Source: Dactylonectria macrodidyma
Lineage: Eukaryota; Ascomycota; Sordariomycetes; Hypocreales; Nectriaceae
Length of the DNA stretch: 64,000 bases
Direction: 5' to 3'
Assembly (NCBI GenBank): GCA_020744425.1
Contig: JAGMUV010000005.1
Coordinates: 744,001 to 808,000 of the forward strand
In this document: one piece after another, positions 1-12,292 of the stretch
How the letters are laid out: every line of letters starts with the position of its first letter
Numbering within the stretch: the first letter of the stretch is position 1
Translations under genes and position numbers: made by a program
Notes under the pieces: model-generated
Databases searched by the model: none
The model's input: the letters and a program-made list of their open reading frames with translations, nothing else
What the model was told of the DNA's origin: nothing

Positions 1-1755
1 GTGGGAAATGGGACACATGGACGGGGCAATTCTCGCCGGAGGGCGGCCAGCGGTTGGTCAACCTGAAGATCCCAAAAATATCCCTGGTCGTTGTCGCCTT
101 GCTGGGTGTCAGCAATCGTACTTCGGGCTGGCCCAGGTCCGACTTTTTGGCTGTGTGTTTGATTACCAAGGGGAGCAGCGTCGCTGGAAGATGGTCAGAT
201 TGCTGCTGCTGTGCTTCGTAGGGCGAGAGCTTGTCAGGGTCTTCCCGCCCCCCTCCCGCCCGAGATACCATTTCCCCGAAGACGAATTACACGCAATAAT
301 AAACATTTTCGTGCTCGTCACCCTGCGAAATGGGTTACGAAGTACTCAGTACCGGCAGTAGTCCAGCTCAGCTGCGCACTTGTTTGCGAGTTTTGTTTGC
401 GAGGTTGTTTGGTCTTCTCCCGTGCTGACATCTATGATTGATCATAGCTGCGTCACAGCGTTGTAGCTCTACCACCCACATTCAGTCCGGCACACGGTGC
501 CAACATGGCCAATCCGTTCACACCAGTCACCACAAGGCGGATTGGTGCGAAGTACTTATACGGAAATATACCACGCCGTCGACCGGTCGCTGCAGAAGCC
601 GTTGTCGACTGTCTCTGAATGGCTTGGGATAGCGCGCCCAAATCCCAGGGCTGTGGAGATGATACCAGCCACTCGGGCTTAGCCTACAGGCGGCTTCGTT
701 GTGTAAAATTGAGCGGAGAGGGGACGATACGACCCAACGTCAGCAGTAGCAAGGGCCGCCCGCCACGGATCGACCGGTTGTCGGGTCGTTGACTGGCTAT
801 TGATCCCTCTGTTGAGGTCGGTGAATTGGGCCCACTGCCGCTGTGGCCCTCAATCAGTCAGATTATGGACTCCGTGCAAGAAAGACATTGATGAAGGATG
901 GTTTTGGCACGGGTTAACAACCTTGGGGTGGATGGGGGTGGATGCCCATCCTCAGCCCTGCTACGGGGCACTCATGGATTTGCTCGTCCAGAGCGTTGCC
1001 TCATAAGGTTACCGGGACAAGGCAAGGTTGTCAGCCTAGCAAGGTCTCATTTTGCCATTTTCCGAAAGGAAGCAGAGAGCACGGGCTTTGTCGAATTATC
1101 GAAAGGTAAATCCCTAGTTGCAGCAGATCTGAAGCGCTGAAGAGTCGTGACAGCTCGTGACAAACATGTCTCTGTTCTGTGCGACACGATGATGAAAAGG
1201 TTTTCGAAACATCTAAATGATGACGCTGACCAATATCCACCGTGTCTGTGCGCTGTCAATAGGCCCGTTCCGCACTGTGCATGATCCAGCTTTCCTCCTC
1301 CACTTTGATGGACTCCGTGACCACTGCACACGTCAGTCAGACCAAGCAGCTGAAGTTTCGAAACCCAAAGACGATGGATCATGCTGGGAGATGTCTCGTC
1401 GGAACGCGTGGACCTCTCAACTACGCAAGTCGCAAGACGATTGATTGAATGTCTCTTTGCTGCCCCAGTCGCCCAGCGAACTGGTGGATCGACATGCCAA
1501 TGACACAACATGTGGATTGGCTAAACCAGGGCCAAGAAAGAGCCCAAACCATTCGCACTTTCGACTACACACGTCAATGACCGACCAGACTTTATCCATA
1601 TATGCCAGGCCACGGAGAAAACAAGAATACGATTGCACTCGATAGGCACCCTAGTTACGTAACCAGCCAGGTTCAGCAGAAGACATTTTTCACCTAATAA
1701 TTGCGTGCGTTATATAGACTACCTAGAAGTTCAAGGACAAACAAACGGCTCTTCA

Positions 1756-1761
1756 ACGCGT
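1756..1761. promoter_or_regulatory. MluI cell-cycle box-like hexamer (ACGCGT)
   Basis: A perfect ACGCGT lies about 400 bases upstream of the RAD57 start, inside the palindrome AACGCGTT. In yeasts this box is bound by MBF and drives G1/S expression of replication and repair genes. A single hexamer can occur by chance, so the assignment is an inference from its position before a recombination gene. Confidence 0.25.
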
Positions 1762-2031
1762 TCCTCTGTTGGGTGTTGAGTGGGTCCCGCGTCTAATCAA
1801 CCACGTCCGCGAGCCAACACTTCCGCCTCGCGTCTATCAAAGTGCACGACAGGACAGGACGAGGTCGTGACGGCTCCCACTTTTAGCAGAAGCATGATGC
1901 TGAGGACAGGTAGATAAAACTCACCTCTACTCGTACACTTGAGCCTCAGTGTCGCTCCCAACTTCCCAGAGCTGTGGAGCAATAGGCCTGCCCAAGCCTC
2001 GGATTCACGTCACCCACACACGACATTACAG

Positions 2032-2096
2032 GTTCACAGGCGCTCACTTACACTCATTCACACACTCATACGCTCATATCTCACACTCATACTCAC
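2032..2096. repeat. Imperfect CACTCATA-type simple repeat in the RAD57 leader
   Basis: A short pyrimidine/adenine-rich stretch repeats CACTCAT/CACTCAC units with small variations, ending about 60 bases before the chosen start codon. It is probably untranslated leader sequence. Confidence 0.6.
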
Positions 2097-2157
2097 CTTC
2101 ACGCGGCATGCCCTCCTCTCGCCAAGCCCCTCATCCCGTCTTCCACCACCACCCTCC

Positions 2158-3624
2158 ATGACCGACCTCCTTCACATCCTCCCCTCCTTCCCTACTCCTC
2201 CCTTTGCCGCCCTCCTCCCAACCATCGAGAATCACAACCTTACCACCACCGACCTCCTCACGCTCCATCCCGCCGACATCGCCAAGCAGACTCGTCTTCC
2301 GCTGCTCGACCTCAAGCGCCTCATCGCTGCTGTCCAGGTCTCACTGTCCGACAACCTTGCCCCGCCAGAGCAGCCGCTCCTCCTTCTGGAGCATGCCGGT
2401 TCACAACCGAAGAATGAATCACCTTCCGGTGCTGCCGTTGACGTCGACACCGATTCTAATGCCGATGCCAATGCCGATACCGATGCCGGTGAGCACCCAC
2501 CCCCGGTCCCGGCTCCCGTATCAACCCCGGACCCTCCACAGCCTCGCTTCATCAGCACCCTTGACAGCGGCCTCGACGCGGCCCTAGGCGGCGGCGTCCC
2601 CGTCGGTGCCATCTCCGAATTCACCGGTGAGAGCGGCGCCGGAAAGACCCAGGCGCTCCTCGCCCTCTGCCTCGCCGTCCAGCTGCCTCCCCCCCACGGG
2701 CTCGGACGCCACGCCCTCTACATCTCCACAGAGGCCGCACTGGCTACCCGCCGGCTCGCCCAGATGCTCGACGCAAACCCGGTCCTGCGGGACACGGCCC
2801 CGGAGAGGCGGCCGTCGCTCGACGGCATCCACAGCGCCGTCACGCCGGACCTCGAGACCCAGGACCACATCCTCGAGTTTCAGGTCCCCGTGCTGCTGTC
2901 CCGCCACGACATCGGCCTGCTAGTCCTCGACTCCGTTGCTGCAAACTACCGCGCCGAGTTTGAGCGCCAGGGTTCCCACGGCTCTAACATGGCCGCTCGA
3001 GGCGCCGAGCTCGTCCGTCTGGGTGCCCTGCTCCGCCGTCTGGCGCGCCGCCATAACCTCGCAGTCGTCGTCGCCAATCAGGTCGCCGACCGCTTTGCCT
3101 CCTCGACCTCCATCTCGCACAACCCGCCTCCGAGAAGCAGCGGCGCGGTCCAAGAGAGTCCCCTCGCCTCAAGGAGCATGCCTCCCCCATCCACCAACTT
3201 CCCCAATACACCCACATCATCCGTCCCCTTCTTCCAGGACCCCGACGGACCGCCTCCGCCAGCCGCCCTGCTGCTTGACTATCAGCAGCGCTGGTTCACT
3301 GGCTGGGGCGACGACCCTCGCGCCTCGTATGCTTTCAAGACACCCAGTCTAGGCCTTGTATGGACAACTCAAATTGCCTGCCGGATCGCCCTCCTCAAGC
3401 GCCCTGTGTATGGCCACACTCGACTCACTGCACCGGTGGATGCAGACGACGATGCCGATTTAGCAACGCCCACGCTCAAAGCATGGCGAAGGTGGATGAA
3501 GGTCGTATTCGCACCACATACCGCTTCCTCTAGCCAAGGCTTAGGGGACGCTGTGGAATTTGAGGTTACAATGGGGGGACTGAAAACAGTGGTGAAAGAC
3601 CGGCGCAAAACACGTAAAAGGTAA
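2158..3624 (+). CDS. RAD57: RAD57/XRCC3-type DNA repair recombinase paralogue
   Basis: Intronless gene of 488 residues. Rad57 acts in the nucleus as partner of Rad55, loading and stabilising Rad51 filaments during homologous recombination. Residues about 10-55 form an N-terminal helical domain. An Asp/Ala/Asn-rich linker follows, encoded by an imperfect GATGCC repeat near 2455-2490. The RecA-like core then starts with FISTLDSGLDAALGGG and carries Walker A GESGAGKT and Walker B IGLLVLDS followed by VAANYR. The C-terminal half holds a Pro/Ser-rich insertion before LGLVWTTQIACRIALLKR. The first ATG (2158) begins MTDLLHILPSF and fits the family N-terminus; the frame is open further upstream but without an ATG. 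It converges on RPC2 with a 218-base gap. XRCC3 naming is equally possible because the two families overlap. Confidence 0.85.
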   Translation: MTDLLHILPSFPTPPFAALLPTIENHNLTTTDLLTLHPADIAKQTRLPLLDLKRLIAAVQVSLSDNLAPPEQPLLLLEHAGSQPKNESPSGAAVDVDTDSNADANADTDAGEHPPPVPAPVSTPDPPQPRFISTLDSGLDAALGGGVPVGAISEFTGESGAGKTQALLALCLAVQLPPPHGLGRHALYISTEAALATRRLAQMLDANPVLRDTAPERRPSLDGIHSAVTPDLETQDHILEFQVPVLLSRHDIGLLVLDSVAANYRAEFERQGSHGSNMAARGAELVRLGALLRRLARRHNLAVVVANQVADRFASSTSISHNPPPRSSGAVQESPLASRSMPPPSTNFPNTPTSSVPFFQDPDGPPPPAALLLDYQQRWFTGWGDDPRASYAFKTPSLGLVWTTQIACRIALLKRPVYGHTRLTAPVDADDDADLATPTLKAWRRWMKVVFAPHTASSSQGLGDAVEFEVTMGGLKTVVKDRRKTRKR

Positions 3625-3842
3625 AATGAGTTTGAACAGGAGCTGTGGCATTAGAGAAACCAAAGGGACAGGTATGAAATACTCACGGCCGCGGGAATCT
3701 TTGGACAAACAGTACATAGACAACGCTTAATCAAGTATATTTCATCAACGAAGAACCCTGCCTTGAACTCGGAAGCCATCTTGTCTTATAAACACCCTAT
3801 CACGGTCCAACCGACATGTATATTGGGTCTAAGTATGCCCGA

Positions 3843-6800
3843 CTACCTCGGGTGCGGGAACTCATCCTCCATCTGCAACCGGACACCAACATTCATACTG
3901 ATGAGCTCCTGCACGAGCAACTTGGCCGCGTATGGCATTGTCATCTTCGTAACCTCCCTAGTGCTCTTGCACGTGTGGCAGTAGCCCTTGTATCCAAAGA
4001 GACCGCACTGCTGACAAATGTCAATCTCCGTTCCGTCCGAGCTGATCATCAAACGCTCCAGGAGAAGTTGTGAGGCGCCATAGGCGATAAGGCAATCACG
4101 TTCCATTTCACCCAGTCGCAGACCACCATCCCGGGAACGACCCTCGGTGGGTTGTCGGGTCAAAATAGCTCTGGGCCCACGAGATCGGGAGTGCATCTTG
4201 TCTTGCACCATGTGCTTGAGACGCTGGTAGTAGATGGGTCCGTTGAAAATGTACGCCTCGAGCGGCTCACCGGTGAGACCAGACGTGAAGTAGTCTTTTC
4301 CCTCCCACGAGAATCCGTGATCAAGAAGCACCTGACTCATCTCCTCGACGGGGTGAGATCGGAAGGCATCACCAAACCCGTAATCCGGGCGGCCATGTAC
4401 AATTGATGCTTTGCCCGTCAGACACTCGAGCAATTTTCCGACAGTCATTCGAGATGGGAAACCATGGGGGTTCATGATAATGTCGGGAGTCAGACCAGTG
4501 TCGGCAAAGGGCATGTCTTCCTGGTCAACAATGATACCCACCACACCCTTCTGACCGTGACGAGATGAGAACTTGTCTCCCAGCTCAGGGCGCCTCGTCT
4601 GCCGGGTCTGGACCTTGATCACAGTGGTATCCTTCTCAGTCTGAGAGATCATAACCTTGTCGATATATGCCGGGTCTGGGATTCGGTACGAAACTGCCGA
4701 GTCACGGTACTCGCTAGGCCCTCGATCCATCCCGATCCCAGTAGTCGTCTGGTCAAGAGGAGTTTCTTTCTTGACCATGGCTTCGCCAGAGTGGATTTTA
4801 TATCCGACGATTGCCAAACCGTCGTCGTCAAGGGCCTCATGCTTCGCAATGCGGCGCTTGACTTCTCCTTCTCCCTCATTGAGAGGGTCGCCAATGCGCT
4901 CTCTCCGTCCATTCGGATACTTCTGTAGCTCCGTCGTGTACTTTCTGAAAACTTGACATCGGCCAAATCCTCTATCAACAGAAGCTTTGTTAAGAACCAA
5001 CGCATCTTCAATATCGTATCCAGAGTATGACATGACGACAACGGTGGCATTCTGGCCTGCGGGAAGCTTGTCATATCCAATAAGTTGAATAGTCTTGGAG
5101 ATGACCATTGGTCTTTGAGGGTACACGAGTGTGTACAGCAGGGTATCGATTCGGTTGAACTGGTTGTATGCGATTGCTCCAATGGCTTGTTTACCCATGG
5201 CACATTGGTAGGTGTTTCGGGGAGATTGGTTATGATGAGGGAATGGAATCAACCCGGCGACTGCGCCCAATATTGTGAAAGGTTCGATTTCAAGGTGAGT
5301 GGTGCTTTTTGTTATTTGATCTTCGTAGATGGTGACAAGTGCATCGTTTTCCTCGTTCACGTCGAGATACTCCACAATGCCATGGTTGAGAAAGTCGTCG
5401 AAACTGACTTTTCCCATTTGAAGCAGACGAAGGTGTTCTGGCTTCAACTTCTGCTGGCCGTTCTTAACGATAATGTAGGGTCGGCAAATACGTCCTTCGT
5501 CTGTGGCAATGTGAACGGCGTTGAAGTGAGTGTTGATATTGATACCAACAAAGGGGGAGATCCAACCCCTTCGGCGCATCGTTCTAAACTTGTGCGCGAA
5601 TCTCTTGGGGTATCGCGTCAAAGCGAATGGCGTGCCGTTGATGTGGATGATGTAGCTTCCTTCCCGGTGCATCTCAGCTCCTGAAAAGTTTCGGATGGGC
5701 TCAACACCTGCATCAAGCGTGAATACCCAACGCTTGACCGGCTCTTCATCGACGTTGGTGGTAATGTGTGTCATCAATGCCAAATTCTTGACCAGACCAC
5801 AGGCTTCTCCTTCGGGGGTATCAGAAGTGCAAAGCATTCCCCATTGCGATGGCTGAAGGGCTCGAGGGCCAGACACCTTTCTAGTCTTTTCAAACTGACT
5901 GCTAATCCGAGTCATCATACCAAGGGCAGCAATGTAACTGAGTCTGCTGAGGACATGAGTGACACCTGCTCGGTTCATGTTGAATCGTTTCACACTCCAG
6001 TTGCCAGTTTGGATGGCTCGGTTAATTCCGATTCCAATGGTGTTCGCATGGTTGCTTATCATATGCACAGCGTCGAGGGGGACTGCGCGGTTGTTTTTCT
6101 TAAGGAACTTGTCAATTGACATCTTGACCTCGGTCATGAAGCGCTTGAACAGATCTTCGAACAATAAAGAGAGAAGCTGGCCCGCAAGTTCGAGTCGCTT
6201 GTTTCCCACGAAATCTCGATCGTCGACCAATTTTGGGTTTTGGGCGGCCATGAGGACCTTTCGGGTCATCATAGCGACATAGATAGCCTTGGGATAGAAA
6301 TCAAGGCCCTCGATGGGGACATGGGCAATGACAAGGTTTGCTAATGCGTCAAGGCCTTCCTCGACATGGTTACGGCGAACTTGCGGGCCAAATTGTCCCT
6401 TGCGGGATCCCATCTTGACTCGAGCACCAATGTATTCGAGCGCTTGGTGCTGTGTATGGATGCCGACCTTTGTTGCTTCGTCGAAATTGATCAGGAATTC
6501 GTCCTGGTATCTTCCATCGGATCCTGCAACGAGCTGCATGATCTCATAATCTGAAAGTCCGCCTAGGGCCTTAAGAATGATAACAATTGGAATACCCTCA
6601 ACCAAAACATTGTGGGTGAGGAGGATCCTGTCCTTCTTCAACGTGACGTAGGTCTTCGACTTTCGCTCATGGGTTGAACTGGTGACGGAGGCTGAGATGA
6701 CGTTGTTCTTCTCGTCGGCCTCAACAATAATACGGTTCTTGCTCAGCTGCTCTTGAATCAAAATGACCTTCTCCGTGCCGTTAATGATGAAATAGCCACC

Positions 6801-7483
6801 CGGATCCAGAGGGCACTCATTCATCTGTTCCATCCTTGTGTTTGTCGCACCGCTCAGTCGACACTTGGAGCTGCGCAACATGACAGGCATCCGACCCAGA
6901 GGCACTCCCTTCCTCACAATTCTTTGCTTGTCTCGGATATATGCGATGTCAACTAGGATAGGTGCCGCATATGTCATGTCTCGGAGACGGCACTCCATTG
7001 GAGTGACCTCGGTGTGGGACTTGGCATCTTTCCAATCTTGACGTCGGGGACGATCGACTCGAATATCGGTAAACCTATGCGTATGTGAGCAAGTTTCTGG
7101 GACACTGATACCAGTGCACCTACTCAAGCCAGAAGTTACTGTCCACGTCGCTTCGAATGGTTCGATTGGCGCGCACGATGTCTTTGATTTCTTGCTCAAC
7201 GAAAAAGTTGTATGAGTCAATGTGTCTGGTTTTGCGTCAGCGAGTAGTGTCTTTTGGGGGCCCGGCGTGTGCGACATGATTATGAGTACTTACTGCTTCA
7301 CAAGACCTATGGACGTTAGCATGTAGGTTGGGTTCAACGGGATACGGCATTCTTACCTTTAACCTTGAGAAAGGCTGGGAGGAGTTGGAATTTGTCCTCC
7401 TTGGTGGAGATGGGATCTGTGAGCTTCTTGCCATTGTAGAAGGGCTCCAGAAGGGCCTCGAAGCCATCGTCTACCAGAGGCAT
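3843..7483 (-). CDS. RPC2: DNA-directed RNA polymerase III second-largest subunit
   Basis: Four exons on the minus strand: 7357-7483, 7294-7306, 7124-7225 and 3843-7074. They encode about 1157 residues, close to yeast Ret1/RPC128 (1149). This subunit forms one side of the Pol III active-centre cleft, which makes tRNA, 5S rRNA and other small RNAs. Visible family marks are PISTKEDKFQLLPAFLKVKG, HIDSYNFFVEQEI, WGMLCTSDTPEGEACGLVKN, VVMSYSGYDIEDALVLNK, GDKFSSRHGQKGVVGI and the C-terminal zinc site CQQCGLFGYKGYCHTC. Exon 2 is only 13 nt, encodes the end of G-L-V-K-Q and is required to keep frame. The ATG at 7483 gives MPLVDDGFEALLEPFYNGKK. The frame is open upstream to a TTG, so an extra 5' exon is possible. 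Confidence 0.93.
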
Positions 7484-7491
7484 CTTGAAGG

Positions 7492-7509
7492 TCACCGAGA
7501 AAGAGACAT
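7492..7509 (-). promoter_or_regulatory. Possible five-codon upstream ORF before RPC2
   Basis: A short ORF (Met-Ser-Leu-Ser-Arg-stop) ends 8 bases before the chosen RPC2 start codon. If this stretch is in the mature leader, scanning ribosomes would meet it first. It could instead be removed by a 5' leader intron ending CTTCAAG just before the start. Confidence 0.25.
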
Positions 7510-9953
7510 CTAAAGCGGAAGCGTCGGACTGTAGTTGGCCAGGGCTACTTTTCTGGGTCAGCTGGCGATAGCTTCGCAAAAAGTTCTGCCCCGCGATAGC
7601 AGGTGGAGCCGACTCATTGATTGCGACGCGGTGGGGGACGAGCGCTGTGCGATAAGATATGGGATCACGTGCCAAGGCGATAGCGGCACTCTTACTTGTC
7701 TAGGGTAGGTGCCTGAGAAAACGGCCATCAGGAACAACTTGCTTACGCACGATTTAGATCTTTGACCTAATCCTAGCTTAGGTGGTTGTTCCTTAGTCCC
7801 TCCTCCCTTTCTAACCTTTGTACGTGTAAGTCTTACATTGATTTCAATCTAGTCCACCTAAGCCGATAGATGGGGGCTCAGTAACATGCGAGATAGTGTC
7901 AAGATTTGACATCGGTAATATCTTTCAACTCATCGTCGTCAAGACACAAGTTGACAAACGAGATCGGCTAACCTTGACCATCATCACATCGACTGTAAAT
8001 TTGACACAGCCCTTTACCGTAATAACTCAAAGATAGAATGTGAACGACCCTAGATTTCAAGGGTATGTTTTCTGGATCAAAGTCTTACTCGAGAAACATC
8101 GGACAGCAGTCAGTTCGGCCTTTCCCGCCCCTAAACAGTGTAGGCAACCGTGGACTAGCTACAAGCTGAGCTAGCAGATACCATGGCAGTGCATTGAGTG
8201 GCGACTCACCCAGCCGTGCAACCCCTCACGCCTTTTTTTCCCGCGAAGCTCATGGTGTTGGCTCCCCGGCAACTCCATACTATCGCAAGAATGCCGCATC
8301 GCCCTTCGTGTTCAACCTTATCAACTCTGTCGTGGATACAGGAGTCGAGAATGGGATGCGGATCTTAAGTACTCAAGGCAGGCATCCTGTGGCTAACATT
8401 CAGCGCCTGCAAAGTGGGAATCCCTCCGCAACTCTCAACGACTTGTACTATGTGGAAGTTTTCGAATGCGCGGGGTAAGATTGGCTCCGGCATCGCTGAG
8501 ATGGAGGTGGGCAGATCAGCTACATCCGACTGGGCATTGTTCGCGCTGGCTCATGGGGAGCAGAACAAGGGTGTTAACTAGCTGCGTCGACGCCAAAGCC
8601 CAGCCCCCCGCATGTACGGCACCCGCATAGCCGTCGCACGATGTCGGCAGTGGCAACTTATCACGGCGAATCTGTTGTCTCGAAACTACGTCGCCCATAG
8701 GGCCTTATTCTCGACAGATGGGCCTCGTGGCAGCAACGGCCAACCCACGTACATCGCACATAGTGCACCGTCGGGGCCGCCTTGTGGCCCGTGGGCGGTG
8801 GTGGACCGGGGGTACTGAGGCGTCCCGCGTGTGGAAGCCTCACGTCACCGCGTTGCATCTTGGTGTCTCTCCTGCACAGCGGCAGCGAACCAACCTGCAG
8901 CTTGGCGACAGCGAGCTGCTTCTTTTAGCGTGGCTGGATCGGACCCTGACTCCTGAGTTGGGGTGGGACGGCAAGGCGGGTGAACCAGGCAGGCCACCTG
9001 TAGCGGCGTCAAGTAAAAGTCGGTGAAGGGGATGAGGGGAATGAGAGTGGGCACCAGCCAGAGCGAGGATAGTAGAGGGTGAGTGGAGGGATTCGAATAG
9101 CCTCGCTCGGCGGTTGGCAGCGCAAGCTCCATGATTTTATTACCCAGCCACTGGCAGAGTCATCGTCAGTGAGGCTTTTTGATTAAGTCTGTTTCAGGAT
9201 GAGCAAATCGATGTACCTATGCAGTAATTGCCTCCTCGGTCGACATCGTCCCCACTGGGAATTGATGCGAGGCTCTGTTGCAGGGCATCGTCCTAGGGGA
9301 GGGGGCTGCAATGTGATGTAGGGAGGTTATGATGTGCGTATTGGACCATCCCCAAATGGACTCCCCAGTAGTGGCAGCAAACCCACCAACCTTCCAACCT
9401 TCAGGGCAATGGATGCATCCAGCCCGGTACGGCGGCATGCATGACGGAAGAGGTGGATCGAAAGCTCCGATTATGAGGTGTCTAGAAGCCCCAAACCGGG
9501 CGAAACGATGACAAAGTTATCGTCAAACAAACTTTAGCTCTCGATTTTCTGTCTCGAGTGCGCGGGTGGCAGGCCAACGACGCGCTGACCCACCAGCAAA
9601 TCCCACATACAGTAGAGTCAGACAAGCCAGTGACTGCGCTAAACATGTTGCTCGATTGGGGGTCGGATCGAAAGGCAAGCCCTCGTTTTTACAAGTGGCT
9701 TAACTCAACAAGTCAACTGACGAGACGGCTATGATAGATAGGTTTGGGCCAACATGGAATGTCGCGTGGAGGTAGGCGTGACGCTCGGAAGCGGTGAACG
9801 AAAGAGGACATGGATCGTCAGCCGTGAACAAGCTGCGGATGACCAATGAAGGGAGAAGGAGACGGGAGACCGGTGGTAGTTATCGAAAAGTACGAAGGCA
9901 TGCAAAACGACATGACTTTCGCAGTCAAGCAGTGAGTACTCCGGAACTTATTA

Positions 9954-9978
9954 TGTCAATTGTCAATTGTCAATTGTC
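9954..9978. repeat. Heptamer tandem repeat (TGTCAAT)n
   Basis: Three perfect TGTCAAT units followed by a partial fourth. It is a simple repeat in non-coding sequence with no gene nearby. Confidence 0.8.
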
Positions 9979-12235
9979 CAGTGGACAGGGGTGTGTAAAT
10001 CGTCAGCTTGGCGATGCAGAGCCAGCTAGCAGATCATAAATGGACCCAACAAAGCATAGTGATGGTATGAGTTTGGTCTTTACCTTGGCAAGTTCATCGA
10101 ACTGGGTGTTCCTGGTTAATTATTGTTATGGACACGCGGTAGGAATATGGGGACTGGCCACGGCCACTTTTAGCCCTGCAGTTGGGGTTGCTTTTGGGTG
10201 ACGTGCAGGTGCGAGAGGAGCGGCAGACACACCGCCAATCAACGTTGGAAGCCGGCAAAGAGGCGCTTGGGGCAAGTTGGCCGTGATCTTGCCAGGGGAC
10301 TGAAAGTGGCCTTGTTGGTGGAGGTTCGATGTGCTGCGATCGGGGACGCAGCTGGCGCAGTCCATGGGTTTTGTGCGTCCTGGTGGCACAGTATATAATT
10401 ACCTTCCCACTCACATAGTTACTTTGGACAAAGCGCCGACAGGATGAACTGTAATCGACCTGGGTACCCGCTCTCAGCGCACCATGACACAATGGTTCAG
10501 GTTCGGAGGAACCATTGCATGTCAAATCGCCTTCAAGATTCCCTTCAAGTCTGGTTGCTGATGGAGACCCTGCATAGTTAAGCGCCTCTTCCGTCTGGTT
10601 GCGTACTAGACACTACAAAAACAGCTTGTCCAGCCGAGAAAAAGGGCGCCAGGGGCGAGGGTGGACTTTAGCCAGTAGCCTGGTGGCTTGAAAGATGGCA
10701 TGCCCCGTCGTTGAGATCCGCGGGTGTTGGCCCAAGCGACACGAGACAGAGTGACAACAACCAAGTGGCAGAGAAGGCAACACGAGGATGGCTGCCGTGT
10801 ATGCGGATGGCATGTATGTATTAGTTTGACATCCTAATAATATCCTCGACCTCCACAGGATGTCTGTATCCTCTTTGACTTCTGTTCTTCGACCAAGGTT
10901 TGCTGAGAATTGGCTCCCGCTTAGCAGTGAAAAACACACGCTGCGATGCCCTCGACGTCCCGTCAGTCACAGCGCACTATGGTAGTTCTGCCGGGGACCC
11001 AGCAGGGCCGAAACACTCCCGATTCCCCATCGGTAATCCCTGGAGCCATCCGATTGCACTGGGATGCCCACCTGCGTCATACCTCAAGAGGGTGCATCAC
11101 AAGCTAGCTGAGAGATATGGAAGCGACGGCGAGCAGCTGCCTAGCAAAGCATCAAAAGCTGCCATCAACTTAGGTATCATACCGGTTTGTGTCTCGATCT
11201 GGTCGGTGTCACTCCCCGTATTTTCGTCCCTGCGTTGAGGACGGGCCGCCAGCGGATGGTGAATGTCTCAACAAGCTAGCCCCCCCCTCTCATCCGTACC
11301 ATGTTCTGAACCCACAACCCACGAGAACCAGACTTAAAGGAGCCGAGGCATCGGACCTCTGAAATCGGTCGACACGCTTCTTTGACCTCCCGGTCTTTAA
11401 ATGCTGACCAAAGGATCAATAACAATATAGACGAGAAAGAAGAATAGGCGTTGTATTACTTACATAGGTATCTAGTTGAGTACCAGAGTAGTATGGGGCA
11501 CTGTCACCACTCCTGGGTACACCTGGGGAAGAGTCAATTTGACTTTGACGCTTCATGGGAGGGTGTTATGCGCAACGAGCCCACCATCTCTTGGGGCTTT
11601 CTGAACTGGCATTTTCCTTCTTTCCCGCTTGACGAGGGTTCCACTGTTCACCGGAGGGCCCTATTTCGTGGCTTAGTTTAGGCGCCGATGACCAATGGGT
11701 CTCCTGGTTCAAACTGTTTCTGTCCGAGTCGCTGGCACTCGACCTGCGAGCAAGTGCCTGGAGCCATTAGCATTTGTACTTACCATAGGAGGCCTGCTGT
11801 GGTGACAACTGTGTTTCTAGGGCCTGCGGTTTCCACTAATTCGCCGGGACTGGTGAAGTGGAAGTTCCCCATGTTGAGTGTCGTCCCTAATAAACCTTGC
11901 CCTGAATCTCTGTTCCTGGTTTGCCCTGGCCCGGGCTCCATCTGGCCCGATACCATACCTGTCCTATCCCACACTGTGTCTTCTCCTGCCCGTGGTTGAT
12001 TGAAGGTGCCTTGTCATAGCCTGCGACTAGACCCTGCGTCTCTGTCCTGGCTGCCCGCCCACTGCCCGTGTCCACAACGCGCGCGAAGCCTCCCCACGCC
12101 AAACGCCCGCGTTTCGATCTTTTCTTTCGCCTTGATCCATTTACTGGGGCAACACTTTTCTTCTCGTCTTCGTTGTTGCGTCGTTCTACCTTCCTCCCGC
12201 CCAGCCTGTCGCTCCTGGATTTCCAGGGCGCGCTG

Positions 12236-12292
12236 TCTGAGAGAGGGTGAGAGAGAGTGAGAGAGATCGTGTGAGAGAAAGCGAGAGGCCAG
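12236..12292. repeat. GAGA-rich low-complexity tract
   Basis: A run of GAGAGAG/GTGAGAG units in the presumed upstream region of the Pumilio gene. It could be leader or promoter sequence; no function can be read from it. Confidence 0.6.

Larger units (their letters stand above)
1..2157. other. Non-coding stretch upstream of RAD57
   Basis: No gene could be supported on either strand. The open frames here are short, overlap one another and show no recognisable protein. The last 400 bases are presumably the promoter and 5' leader of the RAD57-type gene. They hold one ACGCGT hexamer and a run of imperfect CACTCATA-like repeats. A gene entering from the left edge cannot be excluded, but nothing readable reaches it. 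Confidence 0.5.

Noticed and set aside
8..361. 117-codon frame at the left edge
   Set aside because: Overlaps another frame of similar length, has no recognisable motif and no neighbouring exon that continues it.
1939..2157. N-terminal extension of the RAD57 frame
   Set aside because: It begins at TTG, is made of CACTCATA-like simple repeat translated as His/Thr/Ser, and the first ATG at 2158 gives a family-like N-terminus.
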